Source: Cannabis sativa
Lineage: Eukaryota; Streptophyta; Magnoliopsida; Rosales; Cannabaceae
NCBI RefSeq assembly: GCF_029168945.1
Contig: NC_083602.1
Coordinates: 69,336,600 to 69,400,599 of the forward strand
Reading direction: 5' to 3'
Length of the DNA: 64,000 nt
Shown here: positions 46,475 through 57,705 of the stretch, piece after piece
Position numbering within the stretch: the stretch's first letter is position 1
How the letters are laid out: every line of letters starts with the position of its first letter
Notes under the pieces: model-generated
Told to the model about the DNA's origin: nothing
The model's database searches: none
What the model saw: the letters and a program-made list of their open reading frames with translations, nothing else
Program-made: the position numbers and the translations under genes

Positions 46475-47760
46475 TATATACATATCCCTCTAAATTTTTT
46501 TTTATCTATTTTCTCTCTTTATATTCTATTTTTTGATGAAAAGAAAACAAAAAGCTAAAATGTCTTCTTTTTGTATGAAATTTTTTCAATTTATAATCTC
46601 CTTTTCACTAAATGTTTGGGATATCTTTATTTTAGAATGATAACAAGTTTGAATGTAGTAACGATTACAAGATAGTAATGACAATAATTTTGAAACTATG
46701 ATAAATTTTTTATAAATTTATTAATTTTCTTTTTTTTTTAGATGTTTTGTGTGAAATATTTTCAATTTATAATATCTTTTTCACGTTTGAGGATATCTTT
46801 ATTTTATGATGATTTTTTTTACAATATTAATTTATGTTTTTGAAAAATTAAAATAAAAGCTTATTAGAATAAATATCTTTCAGTATTAAAAAAAAGTAAA
46901 TAAAAAATATCAAATTTTAAAAGTTGATATAATTTTATGATTTAATTATTACAACTGCACGCAAACCGTAATTTGTTTGCTAGTACTAATATATTTTACT
47001 ATTATACTTTCCACAATTATCACTCTATATTGAACATTATTTATTTTGAAATTGCATATAATATTTTTCTAAAAAAAAAAATCAAAACTTAAAATAAAAC
47101 TAAACATAACTTGGGCACTTACCATATATATAGTATATATATAATACCATCAATTAATGTTACTAGCATAAATTGATCCAATATCTAATGTCAATCGATC
47201 GATCCAATTACAACCGACCACCAAATATTAGATATCCATTTGTGATCGGATTAGATTGGATGTTATTTTAGATATTCAACTGGATCGTATCGAATGTCGG
47301 ATGGAGTGCCTAAAAATTTATTACATCCAACATCCGATATCGAACTAATTAATATTTTCATTTAGTTTGGAAGAGTAATTAGATTTTATAATGTTATACG
47401 TAAAATATATGTGTATATATGAAAATTAACATGAATATTTTACTCTCTTTTTATGGATATTATCCAATCTAATACATATTGGACCTAAAATATTAGATGG
47501 ATCCGATTCAATCCAAAAAATACTAAGCCTAAAATATTAGATAAACCCAAATTAAACCAATAAATATATATATAATACATTCAATGGATAGAACCGATCC
47601 AATCCAACATCTAATCGATGTTGGATCGATTGGATGACTGAAACTAATTGGATCGGATCGGATGGTAAAATTTAACATCCAATATATAATTAAATTAGAT
47701 CTGTATAGGCCTAAAAATATTCGATGTGGTCCAATAAACACCTCTAATTACTATGAATAT
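46475..47760. other. AT-rich intergenic DNA with a GGATYGGAT-rich patch
   Basis: No gene is seen. From about 47170 to 47735 the sequence is full of GATCCAATC and GGATCGGAT words in both orientations, including a self-inverse 'caacatctaatcgatgttg' at 47608-47626. This patch may be a decayed foldback transposon. Confidence 0.4.
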
Positions 47761-47767
47761 ATGTAAA

Positions 47768-47893
47768 TCACTTGAGGTTAGTTCAAGTGATCATAAAGTG
47801 TATGGAAGAGTTTGTGTGTTTTTGGGGTCTTAGATTCGAATCTGAAATTGTATAATGTAATGTATATAATGAACGCTTCAATAAAAAAAAAAA
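47768..47893 (+). mobile_element. tRNA-derived SINE-like element
   Basis: About 125 bp with a box A-like GGTTAGTTCAAGTGAT, a box B-like GATTCGAATCTG about 50 bp later, and an A-rich tail with A(11) at about 47883-47893. The order and spacing fit an RNA polymerase III promoter of a plant SINE. A target duplication was not clear. It is not a tRNA gene: it does not fold as a cloverleaf. Confidence 0.6.
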
Positions 47894-48483
47894 GAGTACT
47901 AAGAATTTTAAAAACTTGCATTAGGAGTCATTAAAATATAAGATATTCACAGTAACACTACTACAAACAAGAGTTTATAAACTTGTTTTTTTTTTTTTTT
48001 TTTTTATGTTTTAAAAAAGTAAATACAGCATAATAAATAAATAAATTCCTTAATTTTTTTAGTATTTATTAATTATTATGCTTCTTTTGATACCCTCTAG
48101 TGATATATTATTAACTAATACGTCCCTCACATGGAAAATCCCCATTTTGGAGAAACTCATGCATCTTTTCTATTTTTTTTTATTTTATTTTTTTTTTTTT
48201 GTTGAGAGAATGCATCTTTTCAATTTTCGTGTAAAAAATAGTTGCTTTTGTTAGGTGATTTTTTATATTATTATTAATTTAACTAGGAGATTTGTTTTGC
48301 ATTGGTTAATGGGCACCAAGGTAACATTTGCTCTATTAAAAAAATGTGTTTAGTATTATAAAATAGTGTCCTATAATTAAGTAATGGTTACTTATAAGTT
48401 TTATTAAAATAAATTATGCAGGATTCAATATCAAATTATATTAATAATAATATTATACATTACAATAGTGGTAGACACTATAG

Positions 48484-49350
48484 GTGCGTTTGGTAAATCT
48501 TTTTTAATTAATTTTTTATTTTTAAAATTAAAAAAGTAAAAATATTTTCTAAAATCATGTTCTATAAAACTATTTTTACTTTTTAATTTTTTAATTAAGA
48601 ATTTAAATTTTAAAAACAAAAAAAGTTACTTTCAAAATTTTTTTAAACAGTTTTTATTTAATATTTTGAACTCTGGCCCCAACTTAGACCTTGGAAACCG
48701 AAACCAGCCCCAAACTTGGACCCGCCCCCGATTCCGACCTTCTTGGACTCGACTTAAATAAGATCAATAAATGAAAATGATATTTATAGAATACACTTTT
48801 ATTTTTTGTTTGACTAATTAGCAATTTTCCCCCCGAACTTTGAGATATACCAAATCATACCCCATGAACTTTTTTTACCGTTAAAAATTCCCCCTGAACT
48901 ATTGAGATTGTTAAATTTAAGGACTTTTGTCTAATTTCATTCAATTTTACTGTTTCAGTGATTGTTTATGTACTAAAACATGCTCCTCAGACTTTGATAT
49001 CTACCAAATTATGTCCCTCAAACTTTGATATGTACTAAATCATACCCCCTGAACTTTCATCCATGTTAGAATTTTTTTACTAAAACTAGACAAAAGTCCT
49101 TAAATTTAACAATCTTAATAGTTCAGCGGGAATTTTTAACGGCCAAAAAAATTCAAGGAGCATGATTTAGTACATGTCAAAGTTCGGGGGAAAAATTGCT
49201 AATTAGCCTTTTTTTAAAAAAAAAATTGAAAAACAAAAAATAATTATAGAACATATTTTTGTTTTTTCAAAATAAAATTTTATAAACAAAAATTTTACTT
49301 TTAATTTTTTGATTAAAAAATTTAAATACAAAAAAATTATTTTTCAAGTA
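48484..49350. mobile_element. AT-rich non-autonomous element, hAT-like start
   Basis: It begins TAGGTGCGTTTGGTAAAT, a common start of plant hAT-type MITEs. AT-rich arms (about 48500-48630 and 49225-49340) look roughly inverse. A second MITE (48814-49206) sits between. The right terminus is not defined. Confidence 0.35.
48814..49206. mobile_element. Foldback MITE of 393 bp
   Basis: CTAATTAGCAATTTTCCCCC at the left pairs with the inverse at the right (GGGGGAAAAATTGCTAATTAG ends at 49206, with one extra base). Pairing runs on for about 115 bp (CCGAACTTTGA, AAATCATACCCC, CCGTTAAAAATTCCCCCTGA, GTTAAATTTAAGGACTTTTG). The middle has further degenerate copies of the CCGAACTTTGATATGTAC-type word. No coding sequence. 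Confidence 0.75.
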
Positions 49351-49754
49351 GGTAAGTTTATAATTGAGATTTGGAATTATTTGGTAATCCAAGATTAAAT
49401 ATCAATATTTAAATATTATTTTATTAAGGTACGATATCACAATATATTTATAATTTTATTGGAAAGACGCGTAAAGGGCGCGTAGGCTTTATATTTACTT
49501 TTAGAGTGAAAATGAAGAAATAAAGTAAAGTTTATCCGATAAACGGTCACGTTCATTGAGTTATTATTATTATTATTAATTTAGGAGGTTGAGGACGAAC
49601 CATGCATAATCAAAACACGTATGAAATCCACCCACATGTGGAGGGTTCCTTTGCCACTTTCAATAATCATTGGAGGCCAAATATTATTATTTAGTGCGTT
49701 AACTATCACTTTCTACCACATTCTTTATTCTTTCTAATTTACTTTATACATAGC

Positions 49755-50185
49755 AAAACAATTTGAAGTTTGGTCAGGCCAAGTGTGTAGTAAAAGGAAT
49801 TTTATTTTCGAGTAACTGTTCTAGTACTCTGAGAAAGTCCATCGAAACCAGGTTGAGAATTAGGGGCATTAAAGACACGGAGAAACACTTGGGCAACCCA
49901 TTTCTCTTTGGTCGAAGTAAGAGGAAGGACTTCAACTTTCTCAAAACTAAGCTTTGTGAAAGACTTTGAAGGATGGAAATTTAGATCTTTCTCAAAGGTT
50001 GGTAGAATGGTGTATATCAATTCAGTGGCCTTGGCCATGCCGACTTACTCTATGTCTACCTTTAAACTCTGATCTCTTGTCGTGAACTTGATGCGTGGTT
50101 AGAAGGTTTTGCGGCCAAATCGTGGAATTCTTTGTGCCAACCAAAAATGATGGGGGGCTTAGGTTTCAGGCGTTTTGAAGACATT
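49755..50185 (+). pseudogene. LINE ORF2 fragment, left of the CACTA insertion
   Basis: The end of the reverse transcriptase and thumb of a plant LINE. It reads SGQAKCVVKGILFSSNC, then IRGIKDTEKHLGNPFLFGRS, a stop (about 49967), EGWK and, in another frame, VGRMVYINSVALAMPTYSMS, then WNSLCQPKMMGGLGF-RRFEDI. The usual family words are KYLGLPLLIGRS, GR...IKSV..S.P.Y.MS and GGLGFR. Upstream RT and endonuclease are missing, so the copy is 5' truncated. It is interrupted by the CACTA element and continues at 57706 with NHALLAKLAW. Confidence 0.85.
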
Positions 50186-50530
50186 CACTACAAGAAAACC
50201 AGCTTTTGCCGGCGCATTGTTGCGCCGGCAAAAGTACCCTAACTGCGCCGGCAAAGCTTTGCCGGCACAGTTGTGCGCCGGCAAAGATTATCTGGGAAGC
50301 TTGGTCGGTAAAGGACTTTTTACCGGCGCGTATAGTAACTGCGCCGGTAAAACTTCCTTTTACCGGCGAGAAATAACGCCGGTATTAAAAAATAGCCTTA
50401 TCCGCCATGAACCTGCTATGATAAGTTTTTGTCTATTGCGCCGGCAAAACTATTGGCACCAACTGTCAGATTGGCGCCAATAGTTTTAGCCATTTTTACC
50501 GGCGTAGTAATGCGCCGGCAAAAGTATTAA
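50186..50530. repeat. Left subterminal repeat zone of the CACTA element
   Basis: At least eight CCGGC or GCCGG units, paired head to head as TTTTGCCGGCGCA...TGCGCCGGCAAAAG. CACTA transposases bind such subterminal repeats; the unit here is GC-rich in an AT-rich element. The matching zone is at 57175-57705. Confidence 0.85.
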
Positions 50531-50807
50531 TTTTTATTTTTAAAAACATTAAATTAATTATATTTAATTAATTATAATATTAATTAATCAAATATAATTA
50601 ATTAAATTTTTTTAAATAATTATAATATTATATTAACAAAATAAACCAACATAATTTACATTAAAAGATAAACCAACATTAATTACTACTAAAATCAGTA
50701 TATAAACAAAATGTTAAATGTTCGAACCGGATAATAAAAAAAGTACAGTTCTATAGGCGGGTAATGTCGTCATCGTTGTTTCTCTGAGTCTCGGGAGGCT
50801 GCGATGA

Positions 50808-52280
50808 CTATCCAGCACCAGGAGCAGCCGACGATCCAGCACCAGGAGTGGGCAATGGTGGAAGATCCATGGGAGGCAAGTTGAAACCCGGCACAGCTCG
50901 AGAAAGATACTCAAAATGATCTTGGAATCGTCTGAGGTAGAGTTGTTGTGTCTCATACTGCTGCCTCGTATGTTGAGTTGTCTGCTCCGCTTCCTCCACT
51001 TTTTTCTGTAAAGCCTCGTACTGTTCCATTGTAACAGTCGGTTGGGCTGAAGGATGCGTGGCAGGTGCTCTTTTGGCCCCAACTCCCTTCAGTCTAGGGA
51101 GATGACCAAAGCCTCTAAGATGCCGAGATCGTTCCCCGAGTACTTGCGTCATAACAGGCAAGTCTCGGGAGTACTGTGTAGGATCGACAGCAGGCTCTTC
51201 GGGCTCATCTTCAGTGGGGGCTAGTTGAGTTGCCGATATTTCAACCATTTGCTCCTAAAACAAACAAATAAGTTAAATGGTTAATTTTAATACAAAATAA
51301 ATTGAAAGAAATAAATAAAAATTGAATTAAAACGTAAACTTACGTAAGCTTGTTGCGCGAACTCGTTGCGCCAATCGTTGCCTTTATGGTGAAACTTTTG
51401 AAAAGTTTCCACCGCAGTTGGCAGTTCTCCTGTGTCGGGGTTAGCCTATTTTCAAGAAAAAATATATTAGTATTGTTATTTTACTAGAAAAATTTAAATG
51501 AATGATAGTTAAATATAAACTTACCCCCTCGACAACATGTGAAACAATAGGCTTGGAGCCCCAGCCTCCTAGAAATTTCATCTTACCCCGACTTTCTTTA
51601 TTTTTCGCTGCTCTCGCCTGAAATTAATAATTTTTCTAACAATTAATTATTTATTATTGACTATATAAATTAAACATTACCAAAATTAGAAATTTTAAAA
51701 AATGTACCTTTTGTTTGTCTGTGCTCCAATAAGCGATGCAGTCACTCCACACCTCTTGAGTTACTCCCTCAGGAGGTGTCATGTCGGCCCTCTCCTGTCC
51801 AAGCTCCTCAATATTTTGTATCCACTTCTTCTTGCAGTCTGCCCTCCAGTCACGTAAACCCTTTGACATCTCGTACTCACCGTAGTCTACGAATGTAGGG
51901 TTATCTCGTGGGAGGACAAACTTGGTCTACAAAAAGTTACACATTAATACATTAATTACAATTTAATAAGAGTATAGTAATTTAGAAATTAAAAAAAAAT
52001 TATTAAGGCATACCTCAAGTCTATCCCAGAGTGCGTTGATGTCAGCTCTACTGACATCTTCCTATTTGAATTTATTAATGGGGATAGACATCCGAGTCAT
52101 CCATTTGGCCATATTGTTGAATTTTTTTCCGTTTTTGCCTACGGGGGTGCCAGTCTCTGCGTGCACCTCAATCGGTAACTTGGCAGATTGTGTTTTGGAG
52201 AGCTCCTCCTCAACATTCTTGCCCTTGTATTTACCTCTGACCCCTTTCTTTTTCGAACTGCTGCCACCTGGTGTAGACAT
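50808..52280 (-). pseudogene. CACTA second gene (Ptta/En/Spm plant transposase family)
   Basis: Five exons can be read with good GT/AG sites: about 52280-52014, 51926-51708, 51617-51535, 51445-51344 and 51254-50808. The protein begins MSTPGGSSSKKKGVRGKYKG and has MAKWMTRMSIPI, ALWDRLE, KFVLPRDNP, RDWRADCKKKWI, WSDCIAYW and GSKPIVSHVVEG. These are typical of the Ptta/En/Spm family (second protein of CACTA elements). A coiled-coil-like stretch (MEQYEALQKKVEEAEQTTQH) and a Pro-rich tail end it. An in-frame TAG within exon 1 (about 52062) breaks it. Its relatives assist transposition; the exact function is not settled. It starts 106 bp after the TNP2-type gene's stop. Confidence 0.8.
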
Positions 52281-52385
52281 ACTACATATACAACACATAT
52301 TGTTTATTTAAAATAAACTAACATATTGCAAACATATTAAAGAAGAAGGGTTGTAATTTTTATTTTATTTAAAACACTATTTCAA

Positions 52386-54970
52386 TTACAATTCATCATC
52401 CTCATCATCAGTTACATATACAACATTATCATCACTGTCACTCTCTAATTCTAAGGATTTGTCTTCTTCGGTATTTAGACCCTCGTTGTCATCATCGACA
52501 ATGAAATCATCTAATTGTTGAGGCTGTGAATTCCCACGATGGATGTTTGCAACTTCAGTTGGGTCGACATCATGGCGAACATAGTCAACATCATCCAACT
52601 GTGGAAGTTGAACAACGAACTCGGTTTCAGCTGAATTGTTTTCCTGTACAAATGGTGTCTCCCCATCCGTGTCCGGGAAGTCCCAAACATTGTGCGGTAT
52701 GTACTCATTTACAATCAGCCAGTCTTTACCGTTCTTTAAATCAGGAATTTAGTAGATCAATTTTGCTTGAGATGCAAGTATGAACGGTTCATTTTGGTAC
52801 CACTGTCGGTTGACGCAGATGCTAGTAATAACACAGTCACTATCCATTCTACTCTCGTTAGTGTCAAACCACTTACAAAAAAATAAGAGAACACTGCAAT
52901 CTTTTAAATAAGTGAACTCCATAATTTTTTCAAGTGTGCCGTAAAAATTTTGTCCATCTTCACCGGGGACCATGACATCGCTATTTTGTGTTTTGCGGTT
53001 ATCATCCCTTTCCTTGACCAAAAATTTAATACCGTTCACTATGCACCCTGGATAAAAATAAATTGCTGCATTCGCTGGGTTAGCGATAGCATACAACTCA
53101 TCTGACACTGCACCCTGGTTGCTCAACTGTAGTTCATTAATCTACATATCAGGAAAAATATTAAATTAAGAAAAGTTGAACAGTTATTGAGAACAAGGTT
53201 AAGAGTATTGAGAGGCAACAAGACTTACTCGAGTTTTGAACCATTCAGGGAACTCAGTCTCTTGCACTTTTTCAATATTACCTACACCCCTTGCTTGAAG
53301 CAACTCCTTGTGCTCACTATATAATATAATGCACTTAGTAAGTTAAGAATTTTTTAGATGAAGTCCACTATTGTGTGTTTGTGTTGTTGGAATTTATACT
53401 TACTTGATATACGGCTCAACCTCTGTGCAATTGTTTAAAATGTACCACTCCGCCTTACGCTTGCTTTGCATGGGTAAGGTGTCGACTGTCCTCATACCGA
53501 GGGGTCGGCCAACATGCTTGAATACAGAAAATTGTCGAGTTGGCATGTTTTGGACAATGTCATTGTTCCGGTCAGGACGGTTGAATCGAGTTTCGACTTC
53601 TCGAAAGTACATTGAGCAAAAGGTTAATGCCTCATTAACCACAAAAGATTCAGCAATAGAGCCTTCCGGACGGGCACGATTCCTGACATATTGCTTGTAC
53701 ACAGACATTGACCGCTCAATGGGGTACATCCACCTGTACTGCACTGGTCCACCTAGTATAGCTTCTTTAGGGAGATGCATAACTACGTGAACCATTATGT
53801 CGAAGAAAGCCGGTGGAAAAATTGTTTCTAACTTGCACAAAATAGTTAGAATATTTGTTTGCATTTTTTCTAGATCCGAAACATTAAGTGTTCTTGAGCA
53901 TAATTGTTTGAAATACACACAGAGCTCAATGATTGTGTCCCAGATTTCTTTTTTCAAGAACTTACGGATACCTGCCGGTAGTAAACGTTGTAACAACACA
54001 TGACAATCATGTGATTTGAGCCCAGAAATCTTGCCTGTATCCAAATTTACATTTTTGTCTAAGTTTGTTGCAAAACCGTCTGGAAATCGTACAGACTTTA
54101 TGAAGTCTGCAAATTCAATCCGTTCTTGAACACTAAGTGTGTAACTAGCTGGAGGCTTTTTCCACTTCCCATTCCGGTCTTCATACAACCACAACTCTCG
54201 TCGTATTTGCAAGTCTTGCAAATCCATTCTCGCCTTGTCGGTATCCTTTGACTTCCCGTCGATACTTAGAAGAGTACCCACTAAGCTGTCACACACATTT
54301 TTCTCAATGTGCATTACATCAAGATTATGTCGTAATGACTTTGACTTCCAGTACTGAAGCTCAAAAAAAATACTTTTTTTTAGACCAATTGAGCTCTTCA
54401 CTAGAACGCTTCCGTTTCACACCCCGAACTGTTTGTGTTTTCCAGGCAAAGTCAATGGAATTCATTCTAATTGAGTTAAAATATCATCCCCCGTCAATAC
54501 AGGAGGTGGTGCTCTCTTCTCAGTCTTACCATTGTACTTTTTGCTTCTCCTTCTCGGATCACTCATTTCGAGAAAACGTCTGTGGCTAACATATCCAATC
54601 TTACTATTTAGGCCAATGGAAGGAGTATGTTCATTGCAAGTGGGACACGCCATATAACCTTTTGTGCTCCAACCAGACATTAGAGCATAAGCAGGAAAAT
54701 CATTTATTGTCCACAACACTGCAGCACCCATTGAAAACACAGTTCCATTGTAGGCATCTCGGGTTTCAACACCCGTCTCCCACAACTGTTTCAGTTCATC
54801 AATTGACGGTCTCATGAATACATCTATGTCTTTCCCAGGAGATGATGGACCTGGAATTAATAAGGTCAACAACAACGATTCAACACTCATACACTTTCAC
54901 GGTGGCAAATTATATGGGACACAAATAACTGACCACAGGCTGTAAGAGTTGCTCATGTTGCCAAATGGAT
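52386..54970 (-). pseudogene. TNP2-type CACTA transposase, 5' truncated and broken
   Basis: Minus strand. The first exon (about 54970-53402) holds FGNMSNSYSLWSVICVPYNLPP, a TGA stop where the family has W (about 54899), LLIPGPSSPGKDIDVFMRP, WTINDFPAYALMSGWSTKG, ACPTCNEHTPS, then after a frameshift near 54440 FFELQYWKSKSLRHNLDVMH, IEKNVCDSLVGTLL, KSHDCHVLLQRLLP and MYPIERSMSVYKQYVRN. These are landmarks of the tnp2 transposase and the following DUF4218 domain. Exon 2 is about 53316-53229 and exon 3 about 53141-52386, with a DUF4216 domain (LFFCKWFD, EPFILASQAK) and a TAG stop at about 52749. The N-terminal half is absent; AT-rich repeats follow instead. It cannot be active. Confidence 0.88.
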
Positions 54971-55146
54971 TAAAAAAAATTAAAAAAAAAATTATCACTA
55001 TGTGATAATACAAATACGATTGTTAAATCCTATCTTTGGTGTATAACCAAAGAGATCAAGAAAAGATAATACAAATTTAATTTTATGCTATTTTACAATA
55101 TCTTATCATATACTTTACAATATCTTATGCTCATTTATACTTATTA

Positions 55147-55810
55147 TAATATCACTTTATTACATTTTCACTTTTATTATTAAAATTAAAATTACAAATA
55201 TTTTAAATTTATAATATCACTTTATTATATTTTAAATTATATATTACATTTTTTTCATTTTTATTATTTTTTTTAATCCTTTATTATTTAAATTAAAATT
55301 AAAAACTTCTTAAAATTTATAATATCACTTTATTATATTTTAAATTATATGTTACATTTTTCACTTTTATTATTTTTTTAATAATTTATTATTTAAATTA
55401 AAATTACTAACTTTTTCAAATTTATAATATCACTTTATTATATTTTAAATTATATGTTACATTTTTCACTTTTATTATTTTTTTTAATAATTTATTATTT
55501 AAGTTAAAATTACTAACTTTTTCAAATTTATAATATCACTTTATTATATTTTAAATTATACATTACATTTTTTTCATTTTTATTATTTTTTAATCATTTT
55601 TTATTTAAATTAAAATTACTGACTTTTTCAAAAATTTTAATACCACTTTATTATATTTTAAATTATATATTATATTCTTTAATTTTTTTGTCAATCATTT
55701 ATTAATTTTTAATCATTTATTAATTAAATTAAAATTAGTAACTTATTAAAACTAATAATATCATTTTATTATATTTAAAATTATATATTACATTTCATAA
55801 TTAAATATTT
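55147..55810. repeat. AT-rich minisatellite, unit about 106 bp
   Basis: ATAATATCACTTTATTATAT recurs with starts at about 55211, 55319, 55424, 55530, 55637 and 55755 (intervals 108, 105, 106, 107, 118), and a partial copy near 55147. Each unit continues 'ttttaaattatatattacat', 'ttttattatttttt', 'atttattatttaaatt', 'aaaattactaac'. It lies where the 5' exons of the transposase should be. Confidence 0.8.
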
Positions 55811-56329
55811 TCCTAATTATTTATTATTTACATCGAAAATATTTTTTTTTTAAAAAAAAAAAAGTATTATTTTACTAACTTTTTAATTACATATTTTCAA
55901 TTTCAATTTCAATTTTATTTCATTTAAACATTCAATTAATTTTACATTTTCTCTACTAAAATTTTGGCAGCATAACGGCTTAAAAAGTATAAACCCAAAA
56001 TTTTTAATACCTATAAATAACACAAACAAATATTTCCAGACAATATATACACAAACAAATAATCCATCCATCCAACAGCAGTCAATTTTATGACAGAAGC
56101 TACTTCTCTAACATGCATAGACATATTAACTAATAACAAATACTACTACGTACTAAGCGAAAGCAAAAAAATATACCTGAATCGAGTGCAAAAATGACAA
56201 CTGCAGGCAGCTAGCAGTAATCCAGAGCGGTCGAACACAAACCTAATTCCATAAAAAAGTAAAACCAAATTAAAAATTTAATACCTATAATAATTTAAAA
56301 ATTTTATCACATATCCATTACCCTACACT

Positions 56330-56573
56330 AACTTAAACATATACACACATACACATACACTCACACACACTCACATACACTTATACACACACATACACAC
56401 ACATATACATATATATTTACATACATATATACATACATACACACATATATGCATACATATTTACATACATACATATATATACATACACCAATATACACAT
56501 ACAAATACATGCATACATATATATACACACCCACACCCACATACACATACACATAAATACATACACACATACA

Positions 56574-56605
<32 letters not shown>

Positions 56606-56835
56606 CACACATATATATACACACCCACATACACAAACACATGCACATACATACACATATATATATACATAATCCCACATACACATACATATACATACAT
56701 ACATGTATTTATACACATACATACATACAATTATACCCAAATAAATATACATACACATACATACAGAAATACATACATATACACATACATACACTAATCA
56801 ACACATACATACACAAATCCATACACATAAACATT
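56330..56835. repeat. ACAT/ACATAC microsatellite
   Basis: About 500 bp of interrupted ACAC, ACAT and ACATAC tandem repeats, with a perfect (ACAT)n run at about 56566-56604. Long Tyr/Cys/Val/Met-only reading frames across it are artefacts of the repeat. Confidence 0.92.
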
Positions 56836-56859
56836 AAAAAAAATCAAAATTAAAAAAAA

Positions 56860-57170
56860 TTAAAAATACCTTAAATAAATTGGAGGAGGTGGGGCTTGGT
56901 GGTCTGCGGTGGTGGCTGGCGTAGCTCGGTGGCCGACGGTGGTGGTGGTGGCCGACGGTGGTGGTGGTGGTTTTTTTGAACAGAAAAAAAGAGGGATTAA
57001 GAGGGATTGAGGGGGATTGAGAGAATGAGATAGAAATTGAGAGAGATTGATAGAGAATGAGAGAGAATCGAAGAGAGATTGAGAGAGGGGGCTGAGAGGT
57101 TTTCTCTGCAAAACCTGAAAAAAAATGAAAAATGGGGGAGAAGAAGGGGGCTTCGTGCTCCTGATTCATA
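56860..57170 (-). other. CACTA 5' leader zone, low complexity
   Basis: On the minus strand this is a CT-rich leader (TCTCTCAATCTCTC type) followed by GTGG/CCACC-type triplet repeats. It probably served as 5' untranslated sequence of the transposase. No gene. Confidence 0.45.
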
Positions 57171-57174
57171 TATA

Positions 57175-57705
57175 TACTTTTACCGACGCATCCAATTGCG
57201 CCGGTAAAAGTGTTTTTATAAAATCTGACCTAATTAGCCAAAACGCGCATTTAAGTAAATACTTTTACCGGCGCAATTGTGCGCCGGTAAAAGTATCCCC
57301 ACTTATCACATTAAAATCCACCCGTTTCCTTTAACACTTTTACCGGCTCAATGGTGCGCCAGTAAAAGTATTCCCACTTACCAAGGAAATCTACGCGGGA
57401 AGTTTCCCTCTATTTTTTTTTTGGACTTTTACCGGCAAAATTGTGCGCCGGTAAAAGTGAACAAGCGCCATAATAAATGAAATGAAAGGCGGTAAACTTC
57501 TCGCGCCTGTTGGCGCTTCATTGGGTCACTTTTACCGGCGCATATTCATTATTGCGCCGGCAAAAACGTTTTAATACCGGCGCAATAATGCGCCGGCAAA
57601 AGTGAAGCCTAAATGCAAGTGGAATTTCAGATTTTGCTGTATCTCGACAACCTTTACCGGCGCATATGACAAACTGCGCCGGTAAAAGTGCCTTTTCTTG
57701 TAGTG
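57175..57705. repeat. Right subterminal repeat zone of the CACTA element
   Basis: Ten or more CTTTTACCGGCGCA and TGCGCCGGTAAAAG units, often as inverse pairs 5-15 bp apart, ending at the 13-bp terminal repeat. It is the counterpart of 50186-50530. Confidence 0.85.

Larger units (their letters stand above)
50186..57705 (-). mobile_element. CACTA (En/Spm-type) transposon, 7,520 bp
   Basis: The left end CACTACAAGAAAA and right end TTTTCTTGTAGTG are perfect 13-bp inverted termini. A 3-bp ATT target duplication flanks it (50183-50185, 57706-57708). Both subterminal zones are full of GCGCCGGTAAAAG-type repeats in both orientations. Two degenerate genes run on the minus strand, a TNP2-type transposase and a Ptta/En/Spm-type protein. 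Removing the element with one ATT restores the LINE reading GF-RRFEDI-NHALLAKLAW. Confidence 0.97.

Noticed and set aside
47768..47893. Possible tRNA gene
   Set aside because: It has A- and B-box-like words but no cloverleaf and it ends in poly(A); better explained as a SINE.
56361..56794. Overlapping Tyr/Cys/Val/Met-rich ORFs on the minus strand
   Set aside because: They are translations of the ACATAC microsatellite, open in several frames because the repeat lacks stops.
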